A DNA stretch of 64,000 nt. Source: Mycobacterium sp. 852002-51163_SCH5372311 (GTDB taxonomy: Bacteria; Actinomycetota; Actinomycetes; Mycobacteriales; Mycobacteriaceae). This document shows positions 43,581 to 50,977 of the stretch, one piece after another (position 1 is the stretch's first letter; each line of letters opens with the position of its first letter). The stretch covers positions 186,001-250,000 of the forward strand of contig NZ_LZIJ01000171.1 in assembly GCF_001667115.1 (NCBI RefSeq), read 5' to 3'. Both the position numbers and the translations under genes were made by a program. A model generated the notes under the pieces. It did no database searches. It was given only the letters and a program-made list of their open reading frames with translations, and was not told where the DNA came from.

Positions 43581-43927
43581 GCCTGGACAGGCACGGCATT
43601 CACGGCCGCCCGACGGCTGCCGAGCTGGTCGCGGCGGTCGCCGAGTTCCTCGAAACCGACGTCCGCGAAGCGACCGACGGACAAGTGAACTTTCACGCCA
43701 GGGTGGCCGCCAACGCCTTGCGCATGGTCGAGCGTGAGTTGCTCGATGCCGGTGAACCGGCCGCCCGCGCGGCGCTTGCCAGCCTGGGCGCCGATGACCA
43801 AGCCCAGCTCGCCGCCGCCATCCGGGCGGGTCAGTTCGACGATCGGCTTCCGGACGTTTTTGCCTGCTTGCGGACTGTGGTGCTACATCGATTGGCGATT
43901 GCCCATCCTGGATACGCGCAGGGTTGA
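43577..43927 (+). CDS. Small DUF6285-like protein
   Basis: A 116-residue, largely helical protein (GRPTAAELVAAVAEFLETDV, FHARVAANALRMVERELLD). Its stop-start overlap with the APH-like gene (ATGA at 43577-43580) and the recurrent association of such small proteins with APH-ACAD pairs suggest an accessory or stabilising role. I recognise it as the DUF6285 type from these motifs with moderate certainty. No catalytic residues are evident. Confidence 0.75.
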   Translation: MSLDRHGIHGRPTAAELVAAVAEFLETDVREATDGQVNFHARVAANALRMVERELLDAGEPAARAALASLGADDQAQLAAAIRAGQFDDRLPDVFACLRTVVLHRLAIAHPGYAQG

Positions 43928-43964
43928 GCGACCGGATACTGATCGGGCAGAGAGGAGCAGGGAC

Positions 43965-44408
43965 ATGGCGGGGGTCGAGATCAACATCGTCGACGAAGTG
44001 GCCGACCGGCTGTTCACCGCCATCGAGAACGGTGACCGAGCGGCGGTGGCTCAACTGTGGGACGACGGCATCGCGGTGTGGCGAGTAGGCACCGCCCGCG
44101 ATAACGACAAGGCCCGCGCGCTGCGGGTCATCGATTGGTTCATCGGGGTCACCAGCCGGCGCAGCTACCAGATCCTCGACCGGGTGCTGTTCGACGACGG
44201 GTCCGTCCGGGGCTTTGTGCAGCAGCACATCCTGCAGGCCACGGGTCATGCCGGCGAGTCGATCTCGCTGCGGGTGTGCATCGTGATCAAGTTGGGCGCA
44301 AACGGTCTGATCAGCCGGATCGACGAATATTTCGACCCAGCCGGGATCGCCCCGCTGCTCGAAGGCGGCGATGCCGGCGATGGAGTTTCGACGCGGGCGG
44401 TGAGGTGA
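43965..44408 (+). CDS. NTF2/SnoaL-like fold protein
   Basis: A 147-residue protein with the NTF2-like cone pattern: VDEVADRLFTAIENGDRAAV, ALRVIDWFIGVTSRRSYQIL, GFVQQHILQATG, and a final strand SLRVCIVIKLGANGLISRID. Such folds serve as small hydratases, isomerases or binding proteins (SnoaL, ketosteroid isomerase). ATG 43965 has AGAGGAGCAGGG upstream. It lies between the DUF6285-like gene (37 bp) and the YceI gene (3 bp), so it belongs to the operon. The substrate is unknown. Confidence 0.8.
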   Translation: MAGVEINIVDEVADRLFTAIENGDRAAVAQLWDDGIAVWRVGTARDNDKARALRVIDWFIGVTSRRSYQILDRVLFDDGSVRGFVQQHILQATGHAGESISLRVCIVIKLGANGLISRIDEYFDPAGIAPLLEGGDAGDGVSTRAVR

Positions 44409-44411
44409 GCC

Positions 44412-44948
44412 ATGACGACGCTGGAAACATTGCTGAACGATCCCGACGCGGCCGGCGTCTGGAACCTGGTTCCGGACAAGTCGACCGTCGCATTCAAGAT
44501 CAAGAACATGTGGGGGCTGGTGCCGGTCAAAGGCCGGTTCACCGAGTTCAGCGGCGACGGGCAGCTGACTGCCAAGGGCGCCGTCTTCGGCCGGGTCGAC
44601 ATCCGTGTCGCGTCCTTGCAGACCGGCATCCGCCGGCGCGACCGGCACCTGCTCTCCGCCGACTTCTTCGACGCAGAACGCTTCCCCGAGATCAGCGTTG
44701 TCGTCACCGGTCTCCAACCGTCCACCGGCAACGCCGCAGACCTGAGGACAAGCTTCACCATCAAGGGCGCTACCGCCGAGGTGCCGCTGCCGGTCACCGT
44801 CACCGAACTCGCCGACGGCTCGATCCGGGTTGCCGGGGAAACCAAGATCGATCGATTCCAGTTCGGCGTCGACTGGGACATGCGCGGCATGATCGGCGCG
44901 GAGGCGACGGTACGAACAGAAGCCATCTTCGTGCGGGCGCCCCAGTAG
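44412..44948 (+). CDS. YceI-family lipid-binding-fold protein
   Basis: A 178-residue lipocalin-like YceI protein without a signal peptide, so probably cytoplasmic. The fold pattern is seen in WNLVPDKSTVAFKIKNMWGL, PVKGRFTEFSGDGQ, GIRRRDRHLLSADFFDAERF and KIDRFQFGVDWDMRG. YceI proteins bind isoprenoids or other hydrophobic molecules. It is the last gene of the catabolic operon. Its stop codon lies in the first unit of a 17-bp tandem repeat. Confidence 0.85.
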   Translation: MTTLETLLNDPDAAGVWNLVPDKSTVAFKIKNMWGLVPVKGRFTEFSGDGQLTAKGAVFGRVDIRVASLQTGIRRRDRHLLSADFFDAERFPEISVVVTGLQPSTGNAADLRTSFTIKGATAEVPLPVTVTELADGSIRVAGETKIDRFQFGVDWDMRGMIGAEATVRTEAIFVRAPQ

Positions 44949-44990
44949 GCCAGGCGCCCCAGTAGGCCAGGCGCCCCAGTAGGCCGGGCG
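44938..44990 (+). repeat. Three-copy 17-bp tandem repeat at the YceI stop codon
   Basis: Three units of the form GCCCCAGTAGGCCAGGC follow one another; the first lacks one C and the third ends CCGGGC. The first unit contains the TAG stop of the YceI gene. The array occupies most of the short gap before the Rv3143-like gene and is the same kind of stop-codon-spanning duplication as at agpS, but with a different sequence. Confidence 0.8.
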
Positions 44991-45012
44991 TCGTCCCAGT
45001 ACGATCTGCACC

Positions 45013-45414
45013 GTGCCCGCCTCCAACGACACATTGCGGATCCTCGTCTACAGCAACAACGTCCAAACCCGCGAACGCGTGATGCAGGCACTGGGCAAAC
45101 AGCTGCACCCGGAGCTGCCCGAGTTGAGCTACGTCGAGGTTGCGACCGGCCCGATGGTGCTGCGCACCATGGACGAGGGCGGCATCGACCTGGTCATTCT
45201 GGACGGTGAGGCCACCCCGACCGGGGGCATGGGAATCGCCAAGCAGCTCAAAGACGAACTCGAGACATGTCCGCCGATTCTGGTGCTCACCGGCCGGCCC
45301 GACGATGCCTGGCTGGCCACCTGGTCGCGCGCCGAGGCAGCGGTGCCCCATCCCATCGATCCGATTGTGCTGGGCCGCACGGTGCTCGGACTGCTGCGCG
45401 CTCCCGCGCATTAA
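45013..45414 (+). CDS. Atypical response-regulator receiver protein (Rv3143-like)
   Basis: A 133-residue single-domain receiver-like protein, nearly identical to recalled Rv3143. The phospho-acceptor position D64 is kept in DLVILDGEATPTGGMG. However the acidic pair after the first strand is replaced (ILVYSNNVQT), and the usual Lys after the fifth strand reads VPHPID. Normal aspartyl phosphorylation is therefore doubtful, and it may work as a protein-interaction module. The start is GTG 45013. It lies upstream of the nuo operon, as in M. tuberculosis, and might influence it; direct evidence is absent. Confidence 0.9.
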   Translation: MPASNDTLRILVYSNNVQTRERVMQALGKQLHPELPELSYVEVATGPMVLRTMDEGGIDLVILDGEATPTGGMGIAKQLKDELETCPPILVLTGRPDDAWLATWSRAEAAVPHPIDPIVLGRTVLGLLRAPAH

Positions 45415-45918
45415 CGGAACGGTGGCCTTCTGGCCCCACGCCGGCGCCGGTCCGCCCCATCCGTCACATCATTTCCACCAGTCACGGGAAAGGTCGGGTG
45501 CATCGGCTCACAGATGTGCTAGCGCCGGCGCTAGCGCTTTCCGGAACCGATTAATAGCGCCCGCGCCGGTGCGGAAGTGACACCTGTGACTACGGCAGTG
45601 AAGGCCCATAGCTGCGAGGGCGGCTCACGTTTACGCCCGAGATCAATCAGTCGAATGCTTCCGCGCGCATCTTGACGTCAGGCAATGCGGGCCTGTGTGG
45701 CTGATGTGGCCTCGGACGGGGCCCTGCACCGATGAAATCCGGTGCATCGATGCGCAGCCGAGCACCCGCAGCCAAAGCCCCACCCCGGGCACGTGCTCCG
45801 AGCGTCGCGACGCTATGTTGAAGGTCACTGTGACGGCTCAAAAACCCGGTCCGTCACAGCAGCCCGGTCACCCGCCCGGCCGCTGCCAAGCGGCCCGTAC
45901 GACGGATCATGGAGCGAG
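45415..45918. promoter_or_regulatory. 504-bp region upstream of nuoA with two hairpins
   Basis: No convincing gene is seen here; the PPE gene found at this place in M. tuberculosis is absent. A perfect 18-bp palindrome GCTAGCGCCGGCGCTAGC lies at 45518-45535, followed by CTTTCC without a T-run, so it is an operator or structured element rather than a clear terminator. A second hairpin has arms GCACCG (45726-45731) and CGGTGC (45740-45745). The region must hold the nuo promoter. Confidence 0.6.
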
Positions 45919-46296
45919 TTGAACGTCTACATACCCATCCTGGTGCTGGGTGCGATCGCGACCGCGTTTGCCGTGGGCTCGGTTGCGATCGCCAGCCTGG
46001 TCGGCCCATCGCGGTACAACCGCTCCAAGCAGGCCGCCTACGAATGCGGGATTGAGCCGACCGACAGCCCGGTCAGCGGCCCGCAGGCGACCAGCGGCCA
46101 GCGGTTCCCGGTGAAGTACTACCTGACCGCAATGTTGTTCATCGTCTTCGACATCGAAATCGTGTTCCTTTACCCCTGGGCCGTCAGTTTCGACGCGCTG
46201 GGGATGTTCGCGCTGGTCGAGATGGTGATTTTCATGCTGACGGTTTTCGTGGCCTACGCCTACGTGTGGCGGCGCGGGGGCCTGACGTGGGATTGA
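45919..46296 (+). CDS. nuoA: NADH-quinone oxidoreductase subunit A
   Basis: Membrane subunit of complex I, 125 residues with three transmembrane helices (about 5-27, 66-90, 95-117). The conserved loop YECGIEPTDSPVSGP and PVKYYLTAMLFIVFDIEIVF are diagnostic. The start is TTG 45919 (LNVYIPILVLG), with GGAG 4 bp upstream, matching the recalled M. tuberculosis N-terminus; the long upstream open frame is not coding. It is the first gene of a 14-gene operon. Confidence 0.95.
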   Translation: MNVYIPILVLGAIATAFAVGSVAIASLVGPSRYNRSKQAAYECGIEPTDSPVSGPQATSGQRFPVKYYLTAMLFIVFDIEIVFLYPWAVSFDALGMFALVEMVIFMLTVFVAYAYVWRRGGLTWD

Positions 46297-46303
46297 GGTA
46301 AGC

Positions 46304-46858
46304 ATGGGCCTGGAAGAACAGCTGCCCGGTGGGATTCTGCTGTCAACTGTCGAGAAGGTCGCGGGTTACGTCCGCAAGAACTCGTTGTGGCCGGCGACCT
46401 TCGGGTTGGCCTGCTGTGCCATCGAGATGATGGCAACCGCGGGACCGCGCTTCGACCTCGCGAGGTTCGGAATGGAGCGGTTCTCCGCCACGCCCCGGCA
46501 GGCCGATCTGATGATCGTCGCGGGCCGGGTCAGTCAGAAGATGGCGCCGGTGTTGCGCCAGATCTATGACCAGATGGCCGAGCCGAAGTGGGTGCTGTCG
46601 ATGGGCGTGTGCGCCTCCTCGGGCGGCATGTTCAACAACTACGCGATCGTGCAGGGCGTGGACCATGTTGTCCCGGTGGACATTTACCTACCTGGCTGCC
46701 CTCCGCGCCCGGAGATGTTGCTGTACGCAATCCTCAAGCTGCACGAGAAGATTCAGGAAATGCCGTTGGGCGTCAACCGTGAGCAGGCCATCGCCGAGGC
46801 CGAGCAGGCAGCGCTGGCCGCCAGGCCCACCATCGAGATGCACGGGTTGCTGCGATGA
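46304..46858 (+). CDS. nuoB: NADH-quinone oxidoreductase subunit B
   Basis: Carries iron-sulfur cluster N2, the last electron carrier before quinone. The ligands C37, C38 (GLACCAIEMMAT), C103 (MGVCASSGG) and C132 (LPGCPPRPE) are all present. At 184 residues it is full length. It lies 7 bp after nuoA, with TGAGGTAAGC before the ATG, and overlaps nuoC by 4 bp. Confidence 0.98.
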   Translation: MGLEEQLPGGILLSTVEKVAGYVRKNSLWPATFGLACCAIEMMATAGPRFDLARFGMERFSATPRQADLMIVAGRVSQKMAPVLRQIYDQMAEPKWVLSMGVCASSGGMFNNYAIVQGVDHVVPVDIYLPGCPPRPEMLLYAILKLHEKIQEMPLGVNREQAIAEAEQAALAARPTIEMHGLLR

Positions 46859-47568
46859 GCTCGCCGGATCAGGACCCGCAGGAGGCGACCACCCGCGCCG
46901 GATCGACCGCCGAAGTGGTCGACGTTCGCCGCGGCATGTTCGGCGTCCAGGGCACTGGCGACACCTCCGGATACGGACGGCTGGTGCGCGAGGTCGCCCT
47001 GCCCGGCGGCAGCCCCCGGCCCTACGGCAGCTATTTCGACGACATCGCCGATCGGCTGGCCGAGGCACTCAAGGGCGACGACCTCGAATTCGACGACGCC
47101 ATCGAGAAAGTCGTGGTGTACCGCGACGAACTGACCCTGCATGTGCGCCGCGACCTGCTGCCGCAGGTGGCACGGCGGCTGCGCGACGAACCGCAGTTGC
47201 GCTTCGAGCTGTGCCTTGGCGTCAGCGGCGTCCACTACCCGCACGAGACCGACCGTGAGCTGCACGCGGTCTACCCGCTGCAGTCGATCACCCACAACCG
47301 CCGGCTGCGGCTGGAAGTGGCTGCGCCGGACGGTGATCCACACATCCCGTCGCTGTACGACGTCTACCCGACCAACGACTGGCACGAGCGCGAGACCTAC
47401 GACTTCTTCGGGATCATCTTCGACGGTCACCCGTCGCTGACCCGAATCGAGATGCCGGATGACTGGCATGGACATCCGCAACGCAAGGACTATCCACTGG
47501 GCGGAATTCCGGTGGAATACAAGGGCGCACAGATACCTCCGCCCGACGAGCGCAGAGGCTACAACTGA
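46855..47568 (+). CDS. nuoC: NADH-quinone oxidoreductase subunit C
   Basis: Peripheral-arm 30-kDa subunit, 237 residues. The conserved block HDIPSLYDVYPTNDW-like segment (HIPSLYDVYPTNDWHERETY) and DFFGIIFDGHPSLTRIEMPD, then GHPQRKDYPLGGIPVEYKG, identify it. C and D are separate genes here, not fused as in E. coli. The ATG overlaps the nuoB stop. Confidence 0.97.
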   Translation: MSSPDQDPQEATTRAGSTAEVVDVRRGMFGVQGTGDTSGYGRLVREVALPGGSPRPYGSYFDDIADRLAEALKGDDLEFDDAIEKVVVYRDELTLHVRRDLLPQVARRLRDEPQLRFELCLGVSGVHYPHETDRELHAVYPLQSITHNRRLRLEVAAPDGDPHIPSLYDVYPTNDWHERETYDFFGIIFDGHPSLTRIEMPDDWHGHPQRKDYPLGGIPVEYKGAQIPPPDERRGYN

Positions 47569-47586
47569 GATGGAAGCCGAGCAAAG

Positions 47587-48879
47587 ATGACCGAAACCGT
47601 CGTGGTCGCCGGCGGGCAGGACTGGAACGAGATCGTCGAGGCCGCCCGCAACGCGGATCCCGGTGAACGCATCGTCGTCAACATGGGCCCCCAGCACCCG
47701 TCCACCCACGGCGTGCTGCGCCTGATCCTGGAGATCGAAGGCGAGACGGTCACCGAGGTCCGCTGCGGAATCGGCTACCTGCACACCGGAATCGAGAAGA
47801 ACCTGGAGTACCGCTACTGGACCCAGGGCGTCACCTTCGTGACCCGGATGGACTATCTGTCACCGCTTTTCAACGAAACCGCCTTCTGCCTGGGCGTGGA
47901 GAAGCTACTGGGCATCACCGACGAAATACCGGAGCGCGTCAACGTCATCCGAGTGATGATGATGGAGCTCAACCGGATCTCCTCGCACCTCGTCGCATTG
48001 GCCACCGGCGGGATGGAACTGGGCGCGATGACCGCAATGTTCATCGGCTTCCGGGGGCGCGAATACATCCTCAACATCTTCGAATTGATCACTGGTTTGC
48101 GGATGAATCACGGCTACATCCGGCCCGGCGGCGTGGCTCAGGACCTGCCGCCCGACGCGGTCAGCAAGATCGCGGATTCCCTCGAGCCGCTGCGGCAAGC
48201 ACTGCGCGACATGGGTGATCTGCTCAATGAGAACGCCATCTGGAAGGCGCGCACCCAGGACATCGGCTATCTGGACCTCGAAGGATGCATGGCGCTGGGC
48301 GTCACCGGCCCGATCCTGCGTTCCACCGGGTTGCCGCACGACCTGCGCAAGAGCGAACCCTATTGCGGCTACGAAAACTACGAATTCGACGTGATCACCG
48401 ACGAGGGTTGTGATGCCTACGGGCGCTACATCATTCGCGTCAAAGAAATGTCGGAGTCGCTAAAGATCGTCGAGCAATGCCTGGACAAGTTGCGGCCGGG
48501 CCCGACCATGATCGAGGACCGCAAGATCGCCTGGCCGGCCGACCTGAAGGTGGGCCCCGACGGCATGGGCAACTCGCCCGAACACATCGCCAAGATCATG
48601 GGCAGCTCGATGGAGGCGCTGATCCACCACTTCAAGCTGGTGACCGAGGGCATTCGCGTACCGGCTGGCCAGGTTTACGTGGCGGTCGAATCGCCGCGCG
48701 GAGAGCTCGGCGTGCACATGGTCAGCGACGGCGGGACCCGCCCCTACCGGGTGCACTACCGCGATCCCTCGTTCACCAACCTGCAAGCGGTGGCGGCGAT
48801 GTGCGAGGGCGGGATGGTCGCCGACCTGATCACCGCGGTCGCCAGCATCGACCCGGTCATGGGCGGGGTGGATCGATGA
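47587..48879 (+). CDS. nuoD: NADH-quinone oxidoreductase subunit D
   Basis: The 49-kDa subunit that, with NuoB, forms the quinone-binding pocket; 430 residues. VNMGPQHPSTHGVLRLIL carries the quinone-pocket histidine loop, and RMDYLSPLFNETAFC, MMELNRISSHLVALATGGME and the C-terminal GELGVHMVSDGGTRPYRVHY are characteristic. It starts 18 bp after nuoC and overlaps nuoE by 4 bp. Confidence 0.98.
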   Translation: MTETVVVAGGQDWNEIVEAARNADPGERIVVNMGPQHPSTHGVLRLILEIEGETVTEVRCGIGYLHTGIEKNLEYRYWTQGVTFVTRMDYLSPLFNETAFCLGVEKLLGITDEIPERVNVIRVMMMELNRISSHLVALATGGMELGAMTAMFIGFRGREYILNIFELITGLRMNHGYIRPGGVAQDLPPDAVSKIADSLEPLRQALRDMGDLLNENAIWKARTQDIGYLDLEGCMALGVTGPILRSTGLPHDLRKSEPYCGYENYEFDVITDEGCDAYGRYIIRVKEMSESLKIVEQCLDKLRPGPTMIEDRKIAWPADLKVGPDGMGNSPEHIAKIMGSSMEALIHHFKLVTEGIRVPAGQVYVAVESPRGELGVHMVSDGGTRPYRVHYRDPSFTNLQAVAAMCEGGMVADLITAVASIDPVMGGVDR

Positions 48880-49655
48880 CCGGACCGCAAGGCCAGCCGG
48901 TGTTCATCCGGCTCGGCCCGCCGCCGGACGAGCCCAACCAGTTCGTCGTCGAGGGCGCCCCGCAGTCCTATCCGCCCGACGTGCGGGCGCGGTTGGAGGT
49001 CGACGCCAAAGAGATCATGGGTCGCTACCCCAGCAAGCGGTCGGCGTTGCTGCCGCTGCTGCACCTGGTCCAGTCCGAGGACTCTTACCTGACCCCGGCC
49101 GGTTTGGAGTTCTGCTCCGACCTGCTGGGACTGACCGGCGCCGAGGTCTCGGCGGTGGCCAGCTTCTACAGCATGTACCGGCGCGGCCCCACCGGTAACT
49201 ACCTGGTCGGCGTCTGCACCAACACGCTGTGCGCCGTGATGGGCGGCGACGCCATCTTCGAAAGCCTCAAGGACCATCTGGGCATCGGCAACGACGAGAC
49301 GACCGACGACGGAACCGTCACCCTGCAGCACATCGAATGCAACGCCGCCTGCGACTACGCACCGGTGGTGATGGTCAACTGGGAATTCTTCGACAACCAG
49401 ACCCCCGAGTCCGCGCGCGAACTCGTCGACTCGCTGCGCTCCGGCGAGCCCAAGGAGCCCACCCGCGGCGCTCCGCTGTGTGCCTTCCGGGAGACGTCGC
49501 GCATCCTGGCCGGCCTACCCGACCCCCGGCCCGACCAGGGCCAGGGCGGCGCCGGCGCGGCCACACTGGCCGGACTGCGGGTCGCGCAAGAAAACGGCAT
49601 GGAGGCACCGGAGCCACCGACGGCGCCGGAGACCAAGTCGCAGGAGCAGTCATGA
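48876..49655 (+). CDS. nuoE: NADH-quinone oxidoreductase subunit E
   Basis: The 24-kDa subunit holding [2Fe-2S] cluster N1a, 259 residues. Ligands are C114 and C119 (VGVCTNTLCAVMGG) and C155 and C159 (HIECNAACDYAPV). A C-terminal tail of about 60 residues rich in Pro, Gly and Ala is disordered-looking, as in other actinobacteria. The ATG at 48876 overlaps the nuoD stop. Confidence 0.97.
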   Translation: MTGPQGQPVFIRLGPPPDEPNQFVVEGAPQSYPPDVRARLEVDAKEIMGRYPSKRSALLPLLHLVQSEDSYLTPAGLEFCSDLLGLTGAEVSAVASFYSMYRRGPTGNYLVGVCTNTLCAVMGGDAIFESLKDHLGIGNDETTDDGTVTLQHIECNAACDYAPVVMVNWEFFDNQTPESARELVDSLRSGEPKEPTRGAPLCAFRETSRILAGLPDPRPDQGQGGAGAATLAGLRVAQENGMEAPEPPTAPETKSQEQS

Positions 49656-50977
49656 GCGGCCAGGCCACCCCGTTGACCCCGGTGATCACCCGCTACTGGG
49701 ACGACCCCGAGTCGTGGTCGCTGGCGACCTATCAACGCCACGACGGCTATAAGGCCATGGCGAAGGCGCTGGAGATGGAGCCCGACGCAGTACTGGGCAC
49801 CGTCAAGGATTCCGGGCTGCGCGGGCGTGGCGGCGCGGGATTCTCGACCGGGACGAAGTGGTCGTTCATCCCGCAGGGCGACACCGGCCCGGCCGCCAAG
49901 CCGCACTACCTGGTGGTCAACGCCGACGAGTCGGAACCCGGTACGTGCAAAGACATTCCGCTGATGCTGGCCACGCCGCATGTGCTGATCGAAGGCGTCA
50001 TCATCGCCTCCTACGCCATCCGGGCCAGCCACGCCTTCATCTACGTGCGCGGCGAAGTGCTGCCGGTGCTGCGCCGCCTGCAGAACGCGGTGGCCGAGGC
50101 GTATCAGGCCGGCTTCCTGGGCCGCGACATCAACGGTTCGGGTTTCGACCTGGAGCTGGTGGTGCACGCCGGCGCCGGTGCCTACATCTGCGGTGAGGAA
50201 ACCGCGCTGCTCGACTCGCTGGAGGGCCGGCGCGGCCAGCCGCGGTTGCGGCCGCCCTTCCCCGCCGTGGCCGGCCTTTACGGCTGCCCGACGGTGATCA
50301 ACAACGTCGAGACGATCGCCAGCGTGCCGCCGATCATTCTCTACGGCGTCGACTGGTTCCGGTCGATGGGCAGCGAGAAATCGCCTGGCTTCACGCTGTA
50401 TTCGCTGTCCGGACACGTCACCCGACCGGGCCAGTACGAGGCCCCGCTGGGCATCACGTTGCGTGAGCTGCTCGACTACGCCGGCGGCGTGCGCGCGGGG
50501 CATCGGCTCAAGTTCTGGACCCCGGGCGGGTCGTCGACGCCGCTGCTCACCGACGAGCACCTCGACGTCCCGCTGGACTACGAGGGCGTCGGCGCGGCCG
50601 GCTCGATGCTGGGCACCAAGGCGCTGGAGATCTTCGACGAAACCACCTGCGTGGTGCGCGCGGTGCGCCGCTGGACCGAGTTCTACGCGCACGAGTCCTG
50701 CGGTAAATGCACGCCCTGCCGGGAGGGCACCTTCTGGCTGGACAAGATCTACGAGCGGCTGGAAACCGGCAAGGGCACCTACGAGGATCTCGACAAGCTG
50801 CTGGACATCTCCGACGCCATTTTGGGAAAGTCGTTCTGCGCCTTGGGCGATGGCGCCGCCAGTCCGGTGATGTCGTCGATCGAGTACTTCCGCGACGAGT
50901 ACGTCGCGCACGTCGAAGGAGGCGGGTGCCCGTTCGACCCCCGAGACTCCATGCTCACCCCAGACGGAAAGGCATGA
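49652..50977 (+). CDS. nuoF: NADH-quinone oxidoreductase subunit F
   Basis: The 51-kDa subunit that oxidises NADH through FMN and passes electrons to [4Fe-4S] cluster N3; 441 residues. FMN/NADH binding is seen in GLRGRGGAGFSTGTKWSF and NADESEPGTCKD, and the cluster ligands in ESCGKCTPCREGT plus the later GKSFCALGDG. The ATG at 49652 follows CAGGAGCAGTC and overlaps the nuoE stop. Confidence 0.98.
   Translation: MSGQATPLTPVITRYWDDPESWSLATYQRHDGYKAMAKALEMEPDAVLGTVKDSGLRGRGGAGFSTGTKWSFIPQGDTGPAAKPHYLVVNADESEPGTCKDIPLMLATPHVLIEGVIIASYAIRASHAFIYVRGEVLPVLRRLQNAVAEAYQAGFLGRDINGSGFDLELVVHAGAGAYICGEETALLDSLEGRRGQPRLRPPFPAVAGLYGCPTVINNVETIASVPPIILYGVDWFRSMGSEKSPGFTLYSLSGHVTRPGQYEAPLGITLRELLDYAGGVRAGHRLKFWTPGGSSTPLLTDEHLDVPLDYEGVGAAGSMLGTKALEIFDETTCVVRAVRRWTEFYAHESCGKCTPCREGTFWLDKIYERLETGKGTYEDLDKLLDISDAILGKSFCALGDGAASPVMSSIEYFRDEYVAHVEGGGCPFDPRDSMLTPDGKA

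Noticed and set aside
45518..45535. Rho-independent terminator for the Rv3143-like gene
   Set aside because: The palindrome has no loop and no following T-run, and lies over 100 bp after the stop codon.
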